Shown here one piece after another: positions 17,151 to 27,400 of a stretch of 44,435 bases of DNA; the first letter of the stretch is position 1; every line of letters starts with the position of its first letter. Both the position numbers and the translations under genes were made by a program. The notes beneath the pieces were generated by a model. The model was not told the DNA's origin. It saw only the letters and a list, made by a program, of their open reading frames with translations, and ran no database searches. The DNA is from an uncultured Flammeovirgaceae bacterium (GTDB taxonomy: Bacteria; Bacteroidota; Bacteroidia; Cytophagales; Cyclobacteriaceae), in contig CAKZYA010000010.1 in NCBI GenBank assembly GCA_937883755.1, forward strand, positions 1 through 44,435, given 5' to 3'.

Positions 17151-17723
17151 CTAAGGGTGTTTCACCATCTTCATTCCGGGAATAGTGATGGAATCAGGAA
17201 GTGTCATGGCTATCTTCTCAACTTCTTGATAGCCGTAGCAGGAATAAAACGAATAGCCACTCAGCGTGGCAGTAAGCTCAAACCAACCAAAGCTGTCACG
17301 AAGTGCCTGGGTTTCACAGTGATGAAGAAGCTGACGAGCAATACCCCGACGAGCCCAATTCGGATGAACGTAAAAAGCCCGAATAACCGCCGGATCTACA
17401 GTTGGATTGCGTAGCTCGTAATTGAGTTGCTTACTAGCCTGATCACCACCAAACGGAGTTTTACGACGGCTCCAACCCCCACAAGCCACTATTTCGTCTG
17501 CTTTCTCAACTGCATAGTATGTACCGTCGAGCACTATCTGGGTATCGATACCAAATAGATATTTCAGTGAGCTTTCTACTTGCTGAGGTGAGTAGTATTT
17601 ACCACCAAGTTGACGGATGGAAATTTGTACAATCTGATTTAGAACCGGAATATCATCTACCGTTGCTTGTCGGATTAAAAAATTGGTTTTACCAGCTTTC
17701 GGGCTTGAGATATCATTTTGCAT
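17151..17723 (-). CDS. GNAT family N-acetyltransferase
   Basis: The 190-residue protein has the GNAT order: an opening strand IRQATVDDIPVLNQIV, a central strand with AFYVHP, then the acetyl-CoA pyrophosphate loop WARRGIARQLL (motif A), and the motif B tail ATLSGYSFYSCYGYQEVEK. It moves an acetyl group from acetyl-CoA to an amine; the acceptor is unknown. Its start overlaps the end of the phosphatase gene by 11 bases (17713-17723), so the two are probably co-translated. It lies 70 bases before the GntR gene, beyond the operator. Confidence 0.9.
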   Translation of the reverse strand: MQNDISSPKAGKTNFLIRQATVDDIPVLNQIVQISIRQLGGKYYSPQQVESSLKYLFGIDTQIVLDGTYYAVEKADEIVACGGWSRRKTPFGGDQASKQLNYELRNPTVDPAVIRAFYVHPNWARRGIARQLLHHCETQALRDSFGWFELTATLSGYSFYSCYGYQEVEKIAMTLPDSITIPGMKMVKHP

Positions 17724-18219
17724 TTTTCCTTAGCATTTCTTGCTGGCGCAACCATTGGGTTTGCTCTTCTGTATCAGGCACTTCGATCTTTCTGATTTCT
17801 CTAATCTTGTTAATAATCTGCTCAACACTCATTTCGAACTCTAATAATATTACTCCAGCAATTATAGTGGATCGTCCAATACCCATCCGGCAGTGTATCA
17901 CTGTCTTTCTGCCATCAAGAATATTCTTTTTCAGCACGGAAACAAGGTCATTAGTTGCCGACTGATCTGAAGGGACATCCCTATCAACTATTGAGAAATT
18001 GATAAACTCTATTTGATGTTTACGACAAGTTGCTTCTTCGTTGTTGAGACCTAATTGTTGAACCTCACTTCTTTCTAAAAGAGAGACTATTACTTGTACT
18101 CCGTCAACTTTTAGTTTTCTGATTTCATCTTCTAACCAGTCACCCCCTCTAGGTCTAGGCATAATACCTACGGCAGCCCCACTATCAAAGCTCTCAATCC
18201 AATACACTCTAGTATACAA
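17713..18219 (-). CDS. Dual-specificity protein phosphatase-like protein
   Basis: The 168-residue protein carries the C-x5-R phosphatase loop VIHCRMGIGRS (Cys110, Arg116) and an upstream acid loop candidate, Asp81 in VDRDVPSD, the expected spacing for a general acid. It begins with GIMPRPRGGDWLEDEI, as in cyclin-dependent-kinase-inhibitor-3-like phosphatases. Such proteins remove phosphate from phosphotyrosine/serine proteins or from small phosphorylated molecules. The gene begins 12 bases after the cytochrome-LRR gene and overlaps the GNAT start. The substrate is unknown. Confidence 0.87.
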   Translation of the reverse strand: MYTRVYWIESFDSGAAVGIMPRPRGGDWLEDEIRKLKVDGVQVIVSLLERSEVQQLGLNNEEATCRKHQIEFINFSIVDRDVPSDQSATNDLVSVLKKNILDGRKTVIHCRMGIGRSTIIAGVILLEFEMSVEQIINKIREIRKIEVPDTEEQTQWLRQQEMLRKNAK

Positions 18220-18231
18220 GTGAGCGAAGGT

Positions 18232-19668
18232 CTAACGCAAAGCCACGGCACTGTCGGCTTTTACAGCATTCCAGTCTTCTACTCCTAAGTTGATTTCTAA
18301 GTTAGGGTTAGCTTCCTGCAATTGAGTAGCACCTTGTTTAGTAACTTCGGTCTGCCATAGGTAGAGTCTACGCAGATTCTTCATCTGAGCTAGTTGCTGC
18401 ACACCCTCGTCGGTAACCTTGGTACCGTAGAGGTTGAGATACTCCAGATAAGGTAATTCAGAAATAGCTGACAATCCGGAATCGGTCACTTTTGTATTCT
18501 CTAGATGCAGTCGAGTGAGGTTCTTGAATTGAGACAGTACTTTTAGTGCTTCATCCGTAGTTTTGGTATTTCCTAAATCCAACCAGGTGATTTGCTCCGC
18601 AGCTTTACTAAGCTCACTCATGAGTGAGTCAGCCGAAGCCGAGCGAGGCACATTCACTTGCAGCCAGTGAACCTCTTCCGCCAGAGGCATAATCATCACT
18701 CCTCGCTGTTGAATACCGTTGACCAATTGCTCATCAGCGGGAGTAATCTCTGAGGCTAACAGAATTTCAACTTCCGTTTTATTGGCATTGGGATCAACCA
18801 GTGTGTTCAAAACCGACTGAGTTTCCTCATCAACTTCAAGCTGGGCTACGGTCTTATCGAACGAAGCTCCCTGCGCTATCCACCAACTAAGCAGAGTAAT
18901 TTGCTCGTCAGTAAGTTGAATTTTACCATCAGGCGGCATATGATGTTCATCTTCTTCAGGTAAATGAACACGAACGAGCATTTCGCTTGTTTCAGGGTCA
19001 CCGGGCACAAAAATATCCCCGTTCTCTCCTCCGGCTAGCAATGCTTCAGCCGTGTGCATCATCAGTTCACCTTTCTTCTTATCAGGGTTATGGCAAGAAA
19101 CACAGCGAGAATCTAAAATAGGATGAACAATTTCGGCGTATACCACTGCTTCTTCCAGATTGGTGATGGGCTTAGCCTCTTTGCTTTCTTTTTCAGGCAA
19201 ACCCGCAATTTTCCGCAGTGGATTGGGCATGTACTGCGTGAGGTAATCAGAACCATGGGTAAGTGAGCCGCCGTAGTGCCCTGCTCCCATCAGTACGAGC
19301 ACCATAACAGAAAGGGCTGATACATAAGTTTTGTCCAATGCAGGGTTTTCCCGTTTGTTTCTTTGCAAGTATAGCACGTAAGCAATCACCGCTAGCACTA
19401 CCGTAGCAATGCCTAACCACTGGTGTAGTCCTAGTAATTCATCACCATAACCACCGCCTTGTGCCAGCATATAGCCCAAAACTGCTGCTACGAATGCCGA
19501 AGCTGCCCCTAATAAAAGAGCTAGTCCCACTGCCGGACGATACATCTTAAACTGCTCAAGCCTTGATAGAAGTTCTAGCAAAAATGCTAACAATAAAAAG
19601 CCAATAGGTAAGTGGAGAATGATCGGATGAAAGCGTCCGAAGAAGAGAACAATATCAGGAGTTTCCAA
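18232..19668 (-). CDS. Membrane cytochrome c (planctomycete type) with leucine-rich repeats
   Basis: This 478-residue protein combines three parts. Residues about 1-140 form four membrane helices, beginning FGRFHPIILHLPIGF. A planctomycete-type cytochrome c domain (about 170-265) has haem site CVSCH (Cys189, Cys192) and an HHMPPDGK Met ligand region. Residues about 345-465 are leucine-rich repeats (LDLGNTKTTDEAL, LHLENTKVTDSGL, LNLYGTKVTDEGV). It is probably an inner-membrane electron-transfer anchor for the DUF1501 and PSD1 proteins encoded upstream. It follows the DUF1501 gene by 132 bases. Function is inferred from family context. Confidence 0.88.
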   Translation of the reverse strand: METPDIVLFFGRFHPIILHLPIGFLLLAFLLELLSRLEQFKMYRPAVGLALLLGAASAFVAAVLGYMLAQGGGYGDELLGLHQWLGIATVVLAVIAYVLYLQRNKRENPALDKTYVSALSVMVLVLMGAGHYGGSLTHGSDYLTQYMPNPLRKIAGLPEKESKEAKPITNLEEAVVYAEIVHPILDSRCVSCHNPDKKKGELMMHTAEALLAGGENGDIFVPGDPETSEMLVRVHLPEEDEHHMPPDGKIQLTDEQITLLSWWIAQGASFDKTVAQLEVDEETQSVLNTLVDPNANKTEVEILLASEITPADEQLVNGIQQRGVMIMPLAEEVHWLQVNVPRSASADSLMSELSKAAEQITWLDLGNTKTTDEALKVLSQFKNLTRLHLENTKVTDSGLSAISELPYLEYLNLYGTKVTDEGVQQLAQMKNLRRLYLWQTEVTKQGATQLQEANPNLEINLGVEDWNAVKADSAVALR

Positions 19669-19800
19669 AATAGTCGTTGTTGTTAAGAGTTATACTGAGT
19701 GAAAGTACTAACAAAAGCTCCCTTAGCTTCTGTAGTGAAATTACCTACTAAAATAAGCCTTTTTCTTACGATAATCAATTAGCAGTTTGCCACCTCAAGT

Positions 19801-21288
19801 CTACGCTAACACTTTCTTTATCACTTTGCCGTGTACGTCAGTCAGGCGAAAATCCCGCCCCTGAAAATGATACGTTAATTTCTCATGATCCATTCCTAAC
19901 AAGTGCAACAGCGTGGCGTGCAGATCGTGAATATGTACCCGATCTTTAATGGCATAGTAGCCGATTTCGTCAGTCTCACCTAACGAGAATCCTTGTTTCA
20001 GCCCTCCTCCGGCCATCCACATGGTAAACGCCTCGGTATGGTGATCCCGCCCCATAAAAGGCATTGTTTTACCGTTACGGTTTTCTTGCATCGGGGTACG
20101 ACCAAACTCCCCCCCCCAAACCACGAGAGTTTCATCCAATAAGCCTCGCTGTTTCAAATCTTTGAGAAGGGCAGTCATCGGCTTATCTACCTGATTACAT
20201 TTATCGATAAATCCTGCTTCCAAAGCAGTATTTCTGCTATCACCGTGTGTATCCCACCCCCAGTCGAAGAGCTGCACGAAGCGTACCCCTTGTTCAATTA
20301 AACGACGAGCCAACAGACAATTATTAGCAAAAGAAGCCTTACCTGGTTCGGTTCCGTACATTTCATGGATGTATTCAGGCTCATCTTCAATATCCATTAC
20401 CTCAGGAACTGAAGTCTGCATGCGAAAAGCCATTTCGTACTGTGAGATACGGGTCAAAATTTCTGGATCACCCACTTCCTGATATTCCTTCTGATTAATA
20501 TGGTTTATCGCATCTAGTGTTTTCCGACGCAAATCGCCACTCATCCCATCTGGGTTAGAAACATACAGCACCGGATCGCCTTGCGAACGGCACTGAACTC
20601 CCTGATAGATAGACGGCAAAAACCCGCTCCCCCACACACTTTTTCCAGCACTAGGAGTTTTCCCCCCCGATACCAGCACGATAAAACCGGGTAGGTTTTC
20701 ATTCTCACTGCCTAAGCCGTAGGTTACCCAAGAGCCAAAGCTAGGCCGTCCTAGACGGGCACTACCGGTTTGCAGCAGCAGTTGAGCCGGAGCGTGATTA
20801 AACTCATCCGTGTGCAGTGATTTAATTACGGTAATCTCATCAGCCACAGTGGATAAATGAGGTAGCCGATCCGAAATCATCATACCGCTCTCACCTCGCT
20901 GGTAGAATTTCGCCTGAGGCCCTAGCATTTTAGGTACTCCTTGAATAAATGCAAAACGCTTACCTTCCAATAATGATGGAGGACAGTCTTTGGCGTGTAG
21001 CTTTTCCAATTCAGGTTTGTAATCAAACAGTTCTAGCTGAGAGGGCGAACCCGCCATGTGCATATAGATCACCCGCTTGGCCTTGCCCGCAAAATGTGAA
21101 ATACCTGGAGCCATAGGATTAGTCGGGAAAGGAGCTACCGGAGCGGAGGCTGCTGGGCTACTGTCCAGATTACAGCCAAATAAAGAAGCCAAAGCCACCC
21201 CACCTAATCCCGAAGTACATTTCTTTAAGAAATGCCGTCGCGTTTCAAGTTGCAATTCCCGGTATTGCTTTTCCTGATAAATATTCAT
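19801..21288 (-). CDS. DUF1501 domain protein, Tat-exported
   Basis: The 495-residue protein starts with a twin-arginine leader (TRRHFLKKC, Arg17-Arg18, hydrophobic to about Gly38). The rest is a DUF1501 domain, a sulfatase/alkaline-phosphatase-like fold: [20 protein letters not shown] at its start, [32 protein letters not shown] and [13 protein letters not shown] are its hallmarks. DUF1501 proteins almost always neighbour PSD1 (DUF1553) cytochromes, as here with a gap of only two bases. Their biochemical role is still unclear; periplasmic breakdown of a polymer or its sulfated parts is the usual suggestion. Confidence 0.92.
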   Translation of the reverse strand: MNIYQEKQYRELQLETRRHFLKKCTSGLGGVALASLFGCNLDSSPAASAPVAPFPTNPMAPGISHFAGKAKRVIYMHMAGSPSQLELFDYKPELEKLHAKDCPPSLLEGKRFAFIQGVPKMLGPQAKFYQRGESGMMISDRLPHLSTVADEITVIKSLHTDEFNHAPAQLLLQTGSARLGRPSFGSWVTYGLGSENENLPGFIVLVSGGKTPSAGKSVWGSGFLPSIYQGVQCRSQGDPVLYVSNPDGMSGDLRRKTLDAINHINQKEYQEVGDPEILTRISQYEMAFRMQTSVPEVMDIEDEPEYIHEMYGTEPGKASFANNCLLARRLIEQGVRFVQLFDWGWDTHGDSRNTALEAGFIDKCNQVDKPMTALLKDLKQRGLLDETLVVWGGEFGRTPMQENRNGKTMPFMGRDHHTEAFTMWMAGGGLKQGFSLGETDEIGYYAIKDRVHIHDLHATLLHLLGMDHEKLTYHFQGRDFRLTDVHGKVIKKVLA

Positions 21289-21290
21289 AT

Positions 21291-24050
21291 TTAGGCTTTG
21301 GTTACAAATTCGTCTAAGTTCAATATAACATTTGCTACTACCGTCAGGGCAGCTAAATCAGCATCATCATTACCCGCCATCTTCGTAATCTCCTCTGGGT
21401 TTTCGCGGTAGTATTGTTGAGCCTCCTGATAAAGTGTTTCTAACTGATCCAGCTTGGATTGATCAGCATCTCTGATTATTGCCCGTTCATAGCCAAACTG
21501 CAATTGCTCAGAAACTCCGGAAGCCGATTGTTGCATCTGTCTAGCTAGTGCCTGAGCAGCTTCTACGTATACTGGGTCATTTAGCGTGACGAGGGCTTGC
21601 AAAGGTGTATTCGTATTGATTCGGCGGGTGACGCAGAACTCCCGGCTAGGCCCATCAAACGCAATCATAGATGGGTAAGGACTCGTACGGCGCCAGTACG
21701 TATACAGTGCCCGCCGATACTTATCTTCCCCTATGCTAGTTTCCCATGACCGCCCACTGTAAACTACCTGCCACACTCCTTCGGGCTGAGGAGGCATTAC
21801 GCTCGGTCCATACATTTTTTCGCTTAATAAACCACTCACTGCTAATGTCTGGTCGCGAACTTGCTCAGCAGTGAGCCGAAACCTAGGTCCTCGAGCCAGC
21901 AAACGATTACGAGGATCCAGCTCGAGCAATTCTGGATTTACCTCGGATGATTGGCGGTACGTAGATGACATGACTACTTGCTTAAGTAGCCCTTTGATGC
22001 TCCAATCGTGCTCGTGCATGAATTGTAGTGCCAGCCAATCGAGTAGTTCAGGGTGGGATGGTTTAGCTCCCTGAGTTCCAAAATCTTCTATCGTTTCCAC
22101 AATACCTATTCCGAACAGCTCCGCCCACAACCGATTTACCATGACTCGAGCCGTTAAAGGATTTTCTTTGCTCACCAGCCACTGTGCCATACCCAACCGA
22201 TTATCAGGGGCACCATCGGGCAAAGCTGGCCAGGCCTGAGGCACGTCAGGAGATACTTCCTCACCCGGAACTAGCCAATTACCTCGCTCAAAAACATGGG
22301 TTGTTCGCTGAAAACGCTCCGGACGATCGACCATGATTGGAGTACGAATGACTTCCGGATTATTAAGTAGTGCTATGAGGTTATTTTGTTGCTGCTGATA
22401 CTGTGGCTGAGCCTTACCCGGAAGCGCCTCATGAAACAGCAGCCATTCTATCGTAGCAATCTCGCCTTCTTTCTTAGGGTCGCTAAATTTGAAGTATAAA
22501 TCATGCTTACCGTTAATACTTTTGATAGGAATAGCGGTAGCTTCAAATCGCCAGCCACCTTGGTTTTTCTCTATATTCCAGGTAGCCAATCGCTCTCCGT
22601 TCAAACTATCCAATCGTATTTCTACCTTACCTCGACTGTGGTTGGCACTATAACTAATTAGAAGTTGGGTTTCACCCTTCAAAGGCACATCCGATAATCG
22701 GGCAAACCCACCGTCTTCTACCACGAGGTACTTACCGTCTCGTAACGCACCATTAGCAATTGTATCAAAAACACTAGGATGAATTTTAGGCTCAGTAACT
22801 CTGACTAGGTTAACAAACTGCTGGGCTTTTTGAAGCTTATCATCTGCGGAGCTAGTATGCCGGATGACCCAATTCTTTAGGCTTTCCAGTTTTTGTTGAT
22901 CCTGTTCCTGTTTAAAGGTAGTCAGGTTGGGCGACTCACTGGGAACATCTACATCAGCTGAATTATTAAGAAAAGCAAAAAACTTATAGTACTCCTCATG
23001 ACGGATAGGATCATAAGGGTGGCTATGACACTGTACGCAGGCCATGGTCGTAGCTTGCCAAACGTCCCAAGTGGTATTCACCCGATCAATCACTGCAGCT
23101 ACCCGAAACTCTTCATCATCAGTACCTCCTTCATCATTATTCATGGTATTCCGATGAAAAGCCGTAGCAACACGCTGTTCGTCCGTAGGATTGGGTAGCA
23201 AATCCCCTGCTAGTTGCTCAATGGTGAATTGATCAAAAGGCTTATCTTCATTAAAAGCCTTAATCAACCAGTCACGGTACTGCCAGATGGAACGATAGTC
23301 ATCTTTTTCGTATCCCTTGGAGTCGGCGTAGCGAGCCAGATCCATCCATAGAGCTGTCCAGCGTTCACCGAAACGAGGCGAAGTCAGCAGTCGATCTACT
23401 TCTTCTTCATAGGCTTGTTCGCTACTATTATTAAGAAATGACCGAGTCTCTTCTAGTGTGGGAGGCAAGCCAGTTAAGTCAAGTGAAAGTCGGCGAAGTA
23501 AGGTAGCTTTATCTGCCTCGGGTGAGGGCGCAATTTGTTCATGCTCTAAGCGATGTAGCACAAATGCATCAATCTCACTATCGCCCCAAGCTGCTTCAGT
23601 TTCAGGCACCTTCACTGGTTGTGGCTTTATATACGCCCAATGATCTTCCCAGTAAGCACCCTGTTCAATCCATTTAATTAGAATAGAAACTTCTTCCTCT
23701 GAAAGTGGATCACCTTCGGGAGGCATACGCTCCTCTGAATCATCAGATGTAATACGTTGTAGCATTTCACTCGTATGCGGATCGCCTGGGACAATCGCCC
23801 GCTTACCCGATTCATTCACACTTAGTGCCTCCGAGCGGAACAACAAGCTAAATCCACCCGACCGCTTTACCCCTCCGTGGCAGGTGATGCATTTTTTATT
23901 GAGAATCGGGCGAACCTCGGCATTAAAGTCTACTTTATCGGAAGAGAGAGGATTGAATGTAATCCATATAGCGTAAACAAAGATAAGAAAGGTCGATACC
24001 AATAATGTCCAAAGAACGGGCTGACGGATATTTCCTACAGAGTTTTTCAT
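21291..24050 (-). CDS. PSD1 and planctomycete cytochrome C domain protein (DUF1549/DUF1553)
   Basis: From ATG 24050 the protein has 919 residues. A membrane anchor (about 12-32) precedes a planctomycete cytochrome c domain with CITCHGG (Cys54, Cys57, His58) and a second MPPEGD motif. Then come the DUF1549 domain ([18 protein letters not shown] on to about 400), a carbohydrate-binding-like beta section and the C-terminal DUF1553 domain ([26 protein letters not shown]). A 20-residue longer frame to 24110 overlaps the upstream palindrome and is unlikely. It heads the operon with DUF1501 and the cytochrome-LRR gene. It probably oxidises a periplasmic substrate, identity unknown. Confidence 0.92.
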   Translation of the reverse strand: MKNSVGNIRQPVLWTLLVSTFLIFVYAIWITFNPLSSDKVDFNAEVRPILNKKCITCHGGVKRSGGFSLLFRSEALSVNESGKRAIVPGDPHTSEMLQRITSDDSEERMPPEGDPLSEEEVSILIKWIEQGAYWEDHWAYIKPQPVKVPETEAAWGDSEIDAFVLHRLEHEQIAPSPEADKATLLRRLSLDLTGLPPTLEETRSFLNNSSEQAYEEEVDRLLTSPRFGERWTALWMDLARYADSKGYEKDDYRSIWQYRDWLIKAFNEDKPFDQFTIEQLAGDLLPNPTDEQRVATAFHRNTMNNDEGGTDDEEFRVAAVIDRVNTTWDVWQATTMACVQCHSHPYDPIRHEEYYKFFAFLNNSADVDVPSESPNLTTFKQEQDQQKLESLKNWVIRHTSSADDKLQKAQQFVNLVRVTEPKIHPSVFDTIANGALRDGKYLVVEDGGFARLSDVPLKGETQLLISYSANHSRGKVEIRLDSLNGERLATWNIEKNQGGWRFEATAIPIKSINGKHDLYFKFSDPKKEGEIATIEWLLFHEALPGKAQPQYQQQQNNLIALLNNPEVIRTPIMVDRPERFQRTTHVFERGNWLVPGEEVSPDVPQAWPALPDGAPDNRLGMAQWLVSKENPLTARVMVNRLWAELFGIGIVETIEDFGTQGAKPSHPELLDWLALQFMHEHDWSIKGLLKQVVMSSTYRQSSEVNPELLELDPRNRLLARGPRFRLTAEQVRDQTLAVSGLLSEKMYGPSVMPPQPEGVWQVVYSGRSWETSIGEDKYRRALYTYWRRTSPYPSMIAFDGPSREFCVTRRINTNTPLQALVTLNDPVYVEAAQALARQMQQSASGVSEQLQFGYERAIIRDADQSKLDQLETLYQEAQQYYRENPEEITKMAGNDDADLAALTVVANVILNLDEFVTKA

Positions 24051-24405
24051 AAAAGTTGTAGCGTAGTGTAGACCATAAATATGGTTTTGCAATAATGCAA
24101 CTGATTGCATTAGTTATTCAACAAGAACAGAAGGAAAGCTGTTCGCTTACATTTTTTTGGATAAGGCTAATGTTCCAACTGCTCTCCAACCCTGTCCGTA
24201 TCAAGGTGAAAGACGACCTTATTCTGCTAAAATACTAAAACATATTTATCTCAGAGTCACCCCTACTGACCTCATCCAATGCGCTCATCTGTACTTAGTG
24301 CTGATAAATTACAAATGGCTGGTCGATCATACCAGAAGAATTTCTTTTTTTCTTCTAAAGATGTCTCTACTCACTTGCTCCATGCATTCATTTCGAATTC
24401 AGAAA
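24051..24405. other. Intergenic gap before PSD1 operon
   Basis: This 355-base gap lies between the CHAT gene stop and the PSD1 start on the same strand. It contains the palindromic operator candidate at 24093-24112, a short inverted repeat CCATA-aa-TATGG at 24073-24084, and an AGAAGAA/TTCTTCT hairpin near 24333-24357 without a T tract downstream on the minus strand. No convincing small gene is present. Confidence 0.5.
24093..24112. promoter_or_regulatory. Palindromic operator candidate upstream of PSD1 operon
   Basis: TAATGCAA-CTGA-TTGCATTA has perfect 8-bp arms around four bases and ends 43 bases before ATG 24050. Position and symmetry suit a dimeric regulator. No regulator gene is adjacent, and no clear -7 element is visible here. 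Confidence 0.4.
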
Positions 24406-27400
24406 TCACCTCTCCAAAAGTACAAAACCACCCCAGTAATAAGGGTCGCTACGTTGTTTCCTAATACTCAATTGGGCATTTCTAAGCGCCTGATGTTTGC
24501 TCTGACCAGTGAGCCAGTTTTGATAAAAAAGCTGCATTAATTCAGCAGTGCTATTATCACTTATATTCCATAAGCTCATCAGCACACTCTGAGCCCCTGC
24601 TATTAGAAAAGATCGCTGTAACCCATACACTCCCTCGCCATTTCTAATATCACCCAAACCTGTCTCACACGCACTCAGCACAACCAACTCGGTATCATTC
24701 AACCGTAGATTCATCGCTTCGTAAGCAGTTAAAATTCCATCTTCTATCTCCCAATCTGATGAGTTTTGACGATGAACAGTATACTCAGCACCCGCTAGCA
24801 ACAGTCCTGATCGCAGTAGTGGATTTACTGAAATATTCTGCAAATGAATTCCATACGCTCGATTACTTGGACCATTTTCTGGAAGATCAGTCATAAAATA
24901 ACCGTGAGAAGCAATATGCAACACTCTTGGAGACCTAACAGACTTCACCATCTCTTCCCGGGCCTCCGTGCCTAGATAGGCCTTAGTAACCCACTGCTTC
25001 TGAGTCAACATATTACTAATTGCCTCTACCTCGTTTCGGGTGCCGGGCAGTTCCCGGATTCCAAACAAAAACGGGGTACTTTCTAGCATACTGAAAGCTG
25101 TAGGTGAGACAATCTCCTCAGACTGAATTATTGCCTCACTACTTTGATAACCTACCCTGAACTGAAAGTCAGGTGAACCAATTAAGTAGGCAAGTTTTTC
25201 CGGCTGGGCTTCGGGAGAACGGATCAGATCGCGGGTACTGCTAACCAATCGTAAGTCTGCTTCATCAATCACATGCTGCTCTGAATCAGCGTGGTACAAG
25301 CTGTTAATATTAATCTTATGATAAACTCCATCGGGTGCCAGATATATCGTCTCTACTTTTCCAGACAGTTGTTTCCAGATAGGTGCCCAATACTTTTCGT
25401 ACGATAGTTCATCAGTAATGCGAAACTTAATTGCATTCTGATAATAATAATAGTTTTTATTCTCCATGACCTTACCCTCAGGAAAGAAACACAGTTGGGG
25501 AGCAATGTCATCTGAGGTTAAGGTCAGAGCTGCGTATAGAACAGTGGTATCCCGGGCAATACGTATAACCTCTACGGCGGCTTCTGTCGGATCAAGTTGC
25601 TGTTGTACCTGTTGCCAGGTTATCTGTTTACTGTCTACTGTGGTAGCAAATGTTTCAGACTTACGGGATAGCTTCTTTTCTAATTCAGTAGCCTCTCCCT
25701 CTAGGGTGGCAACAACTTTCCTTTGCTTAGCTCTTTCCCGCCGGGACAGGGTATATAGTTGTCCCAATTGCTCTTTCACTGCCAACCAACGCTCATATTC
25801 ACGAACTGTTTCAGGATCACTCCGGGCTTCAATAGCCTGGCGAAGTTGATAAGATGCATCCAGAAGCATCGCTTTAGTGACTAGTTGCAGGTTGTACAGT
25901 TTGCTCAGCAACCGTTGTTTACGAGCTTTGGTTATCTCTCCGGCTCGGAAATACGTCTGATCAATTACAAAATCGCGAAAAGCATGAAAGACGGGTTCTA
26001 CCCGCTGATAGTATGCCCCTTTTTCTTGCTCACTGAGTGAAGGGAAATAGTTTTGGATTTGCCCGATATAGTTTTCAACTACTTCGTAAAAGATATTTTC
26101 GGCCTTTTGATATTGTTCTAGTTTATGGTACAAAACGGCTTGACTGTAACGAGCGTAAGCAAAATCAGGGTGTATTTCACCTAATACTTCCCGACGCACC
26201 GTCACTGCCTGTTCAATATATTCAGTAGCTTTCTCGAACTCGTTCAGGTCTTGATAGAGTAAGCCTAAGTTGAGTAGAGTGGTTGAATAGTACGGATGAT
26301 CCTTACCTAATATCTTTTCGCTAATAGTGAGCGACTCTTCCAATAATGGTAAGGCTTGCTCATAATCATTATTGTTCTGGTACAGCGTAGCCAAGTTACT
26401 TAACGTAGCAGCATAGGATGGATGCTGTTTTCCTAGGGTATTAGCATCTATACTAAGTGCCTGCTGATAATATTGCTCAGCAAGTGTAACACTGTCTTGC
26501 GCGGCATAAAGAGCCGCAAGGCTCTGATAGGTTGCTGCTAGATCAGGATGATAAGCTCCGTAGGCATCATAAAAAATCGCTCTACTAGCTAGTAAAAGAG
26601 GTTTCGCCTTAGTAAAATTTCCCAATGTGAAATAAAACTTTGCCATTTCTAGCTGTACCTTTGCTTGCTCAGGATGCTCTTCGCCAAAGTACTCTAATGA
26701 AAGGTCGTAAGCTTGCTGTAATAGCGGCTCGGCTTCAGGGTAGTTACCAGTAACTATTTCCAGGCGAGCTAGGTTCAGGTAACTGCTAATCATAGCCGGA
26801 TGCTCTATTCCTAGTCTTTCCTGTTGTACATTAACCACTAACTCAAGCATCGGTCGAGATTGAGCGTACTTTCCCTCCTCCATGTACAGTAGACCAACAT
26901 TAGAGAGCGTTGCTAGGTATTCAGGATGCCTTGCCCCCAAAATTTCTTCTTTTATTTCAATAGCCGTCTCCATCAGCTCGATGGCTTTAGAGTAATTACC
27001 AGCGGCTTGGCAGACTAAAGCGTAGTTGCTGAGCAAATTAGCATACACATTTTCTTTTTTTCCACTGAGTTTCTTCTGAATGGTAATTGCTTCTTGAAAA
27101 AATATTTCAGCCTCAACCAAATACCCAATATCATGGTACAGTGCTGCCATCCCACTAATAGCGGCTACGTAGGTCGGGCTTTCCCGTCCAACCGCTTGCT
27201 TAATTAGTTCTAATGATTTCTGATGATAAAAGATGGCTGTATCGAAGCGCACCAAATCTTGAAAATTACGGGCCGCGTTACTGTAAATTGAAGCTTGGTG
27301 CAGTAATGCCCGTCGACTTGGCAACCTGTTTTGCCTTAGCACTTCAATAGCCCGCCGAAAATACTGAGCTGCTTGTTTGTAATTACCTTCACCTTGCTGT

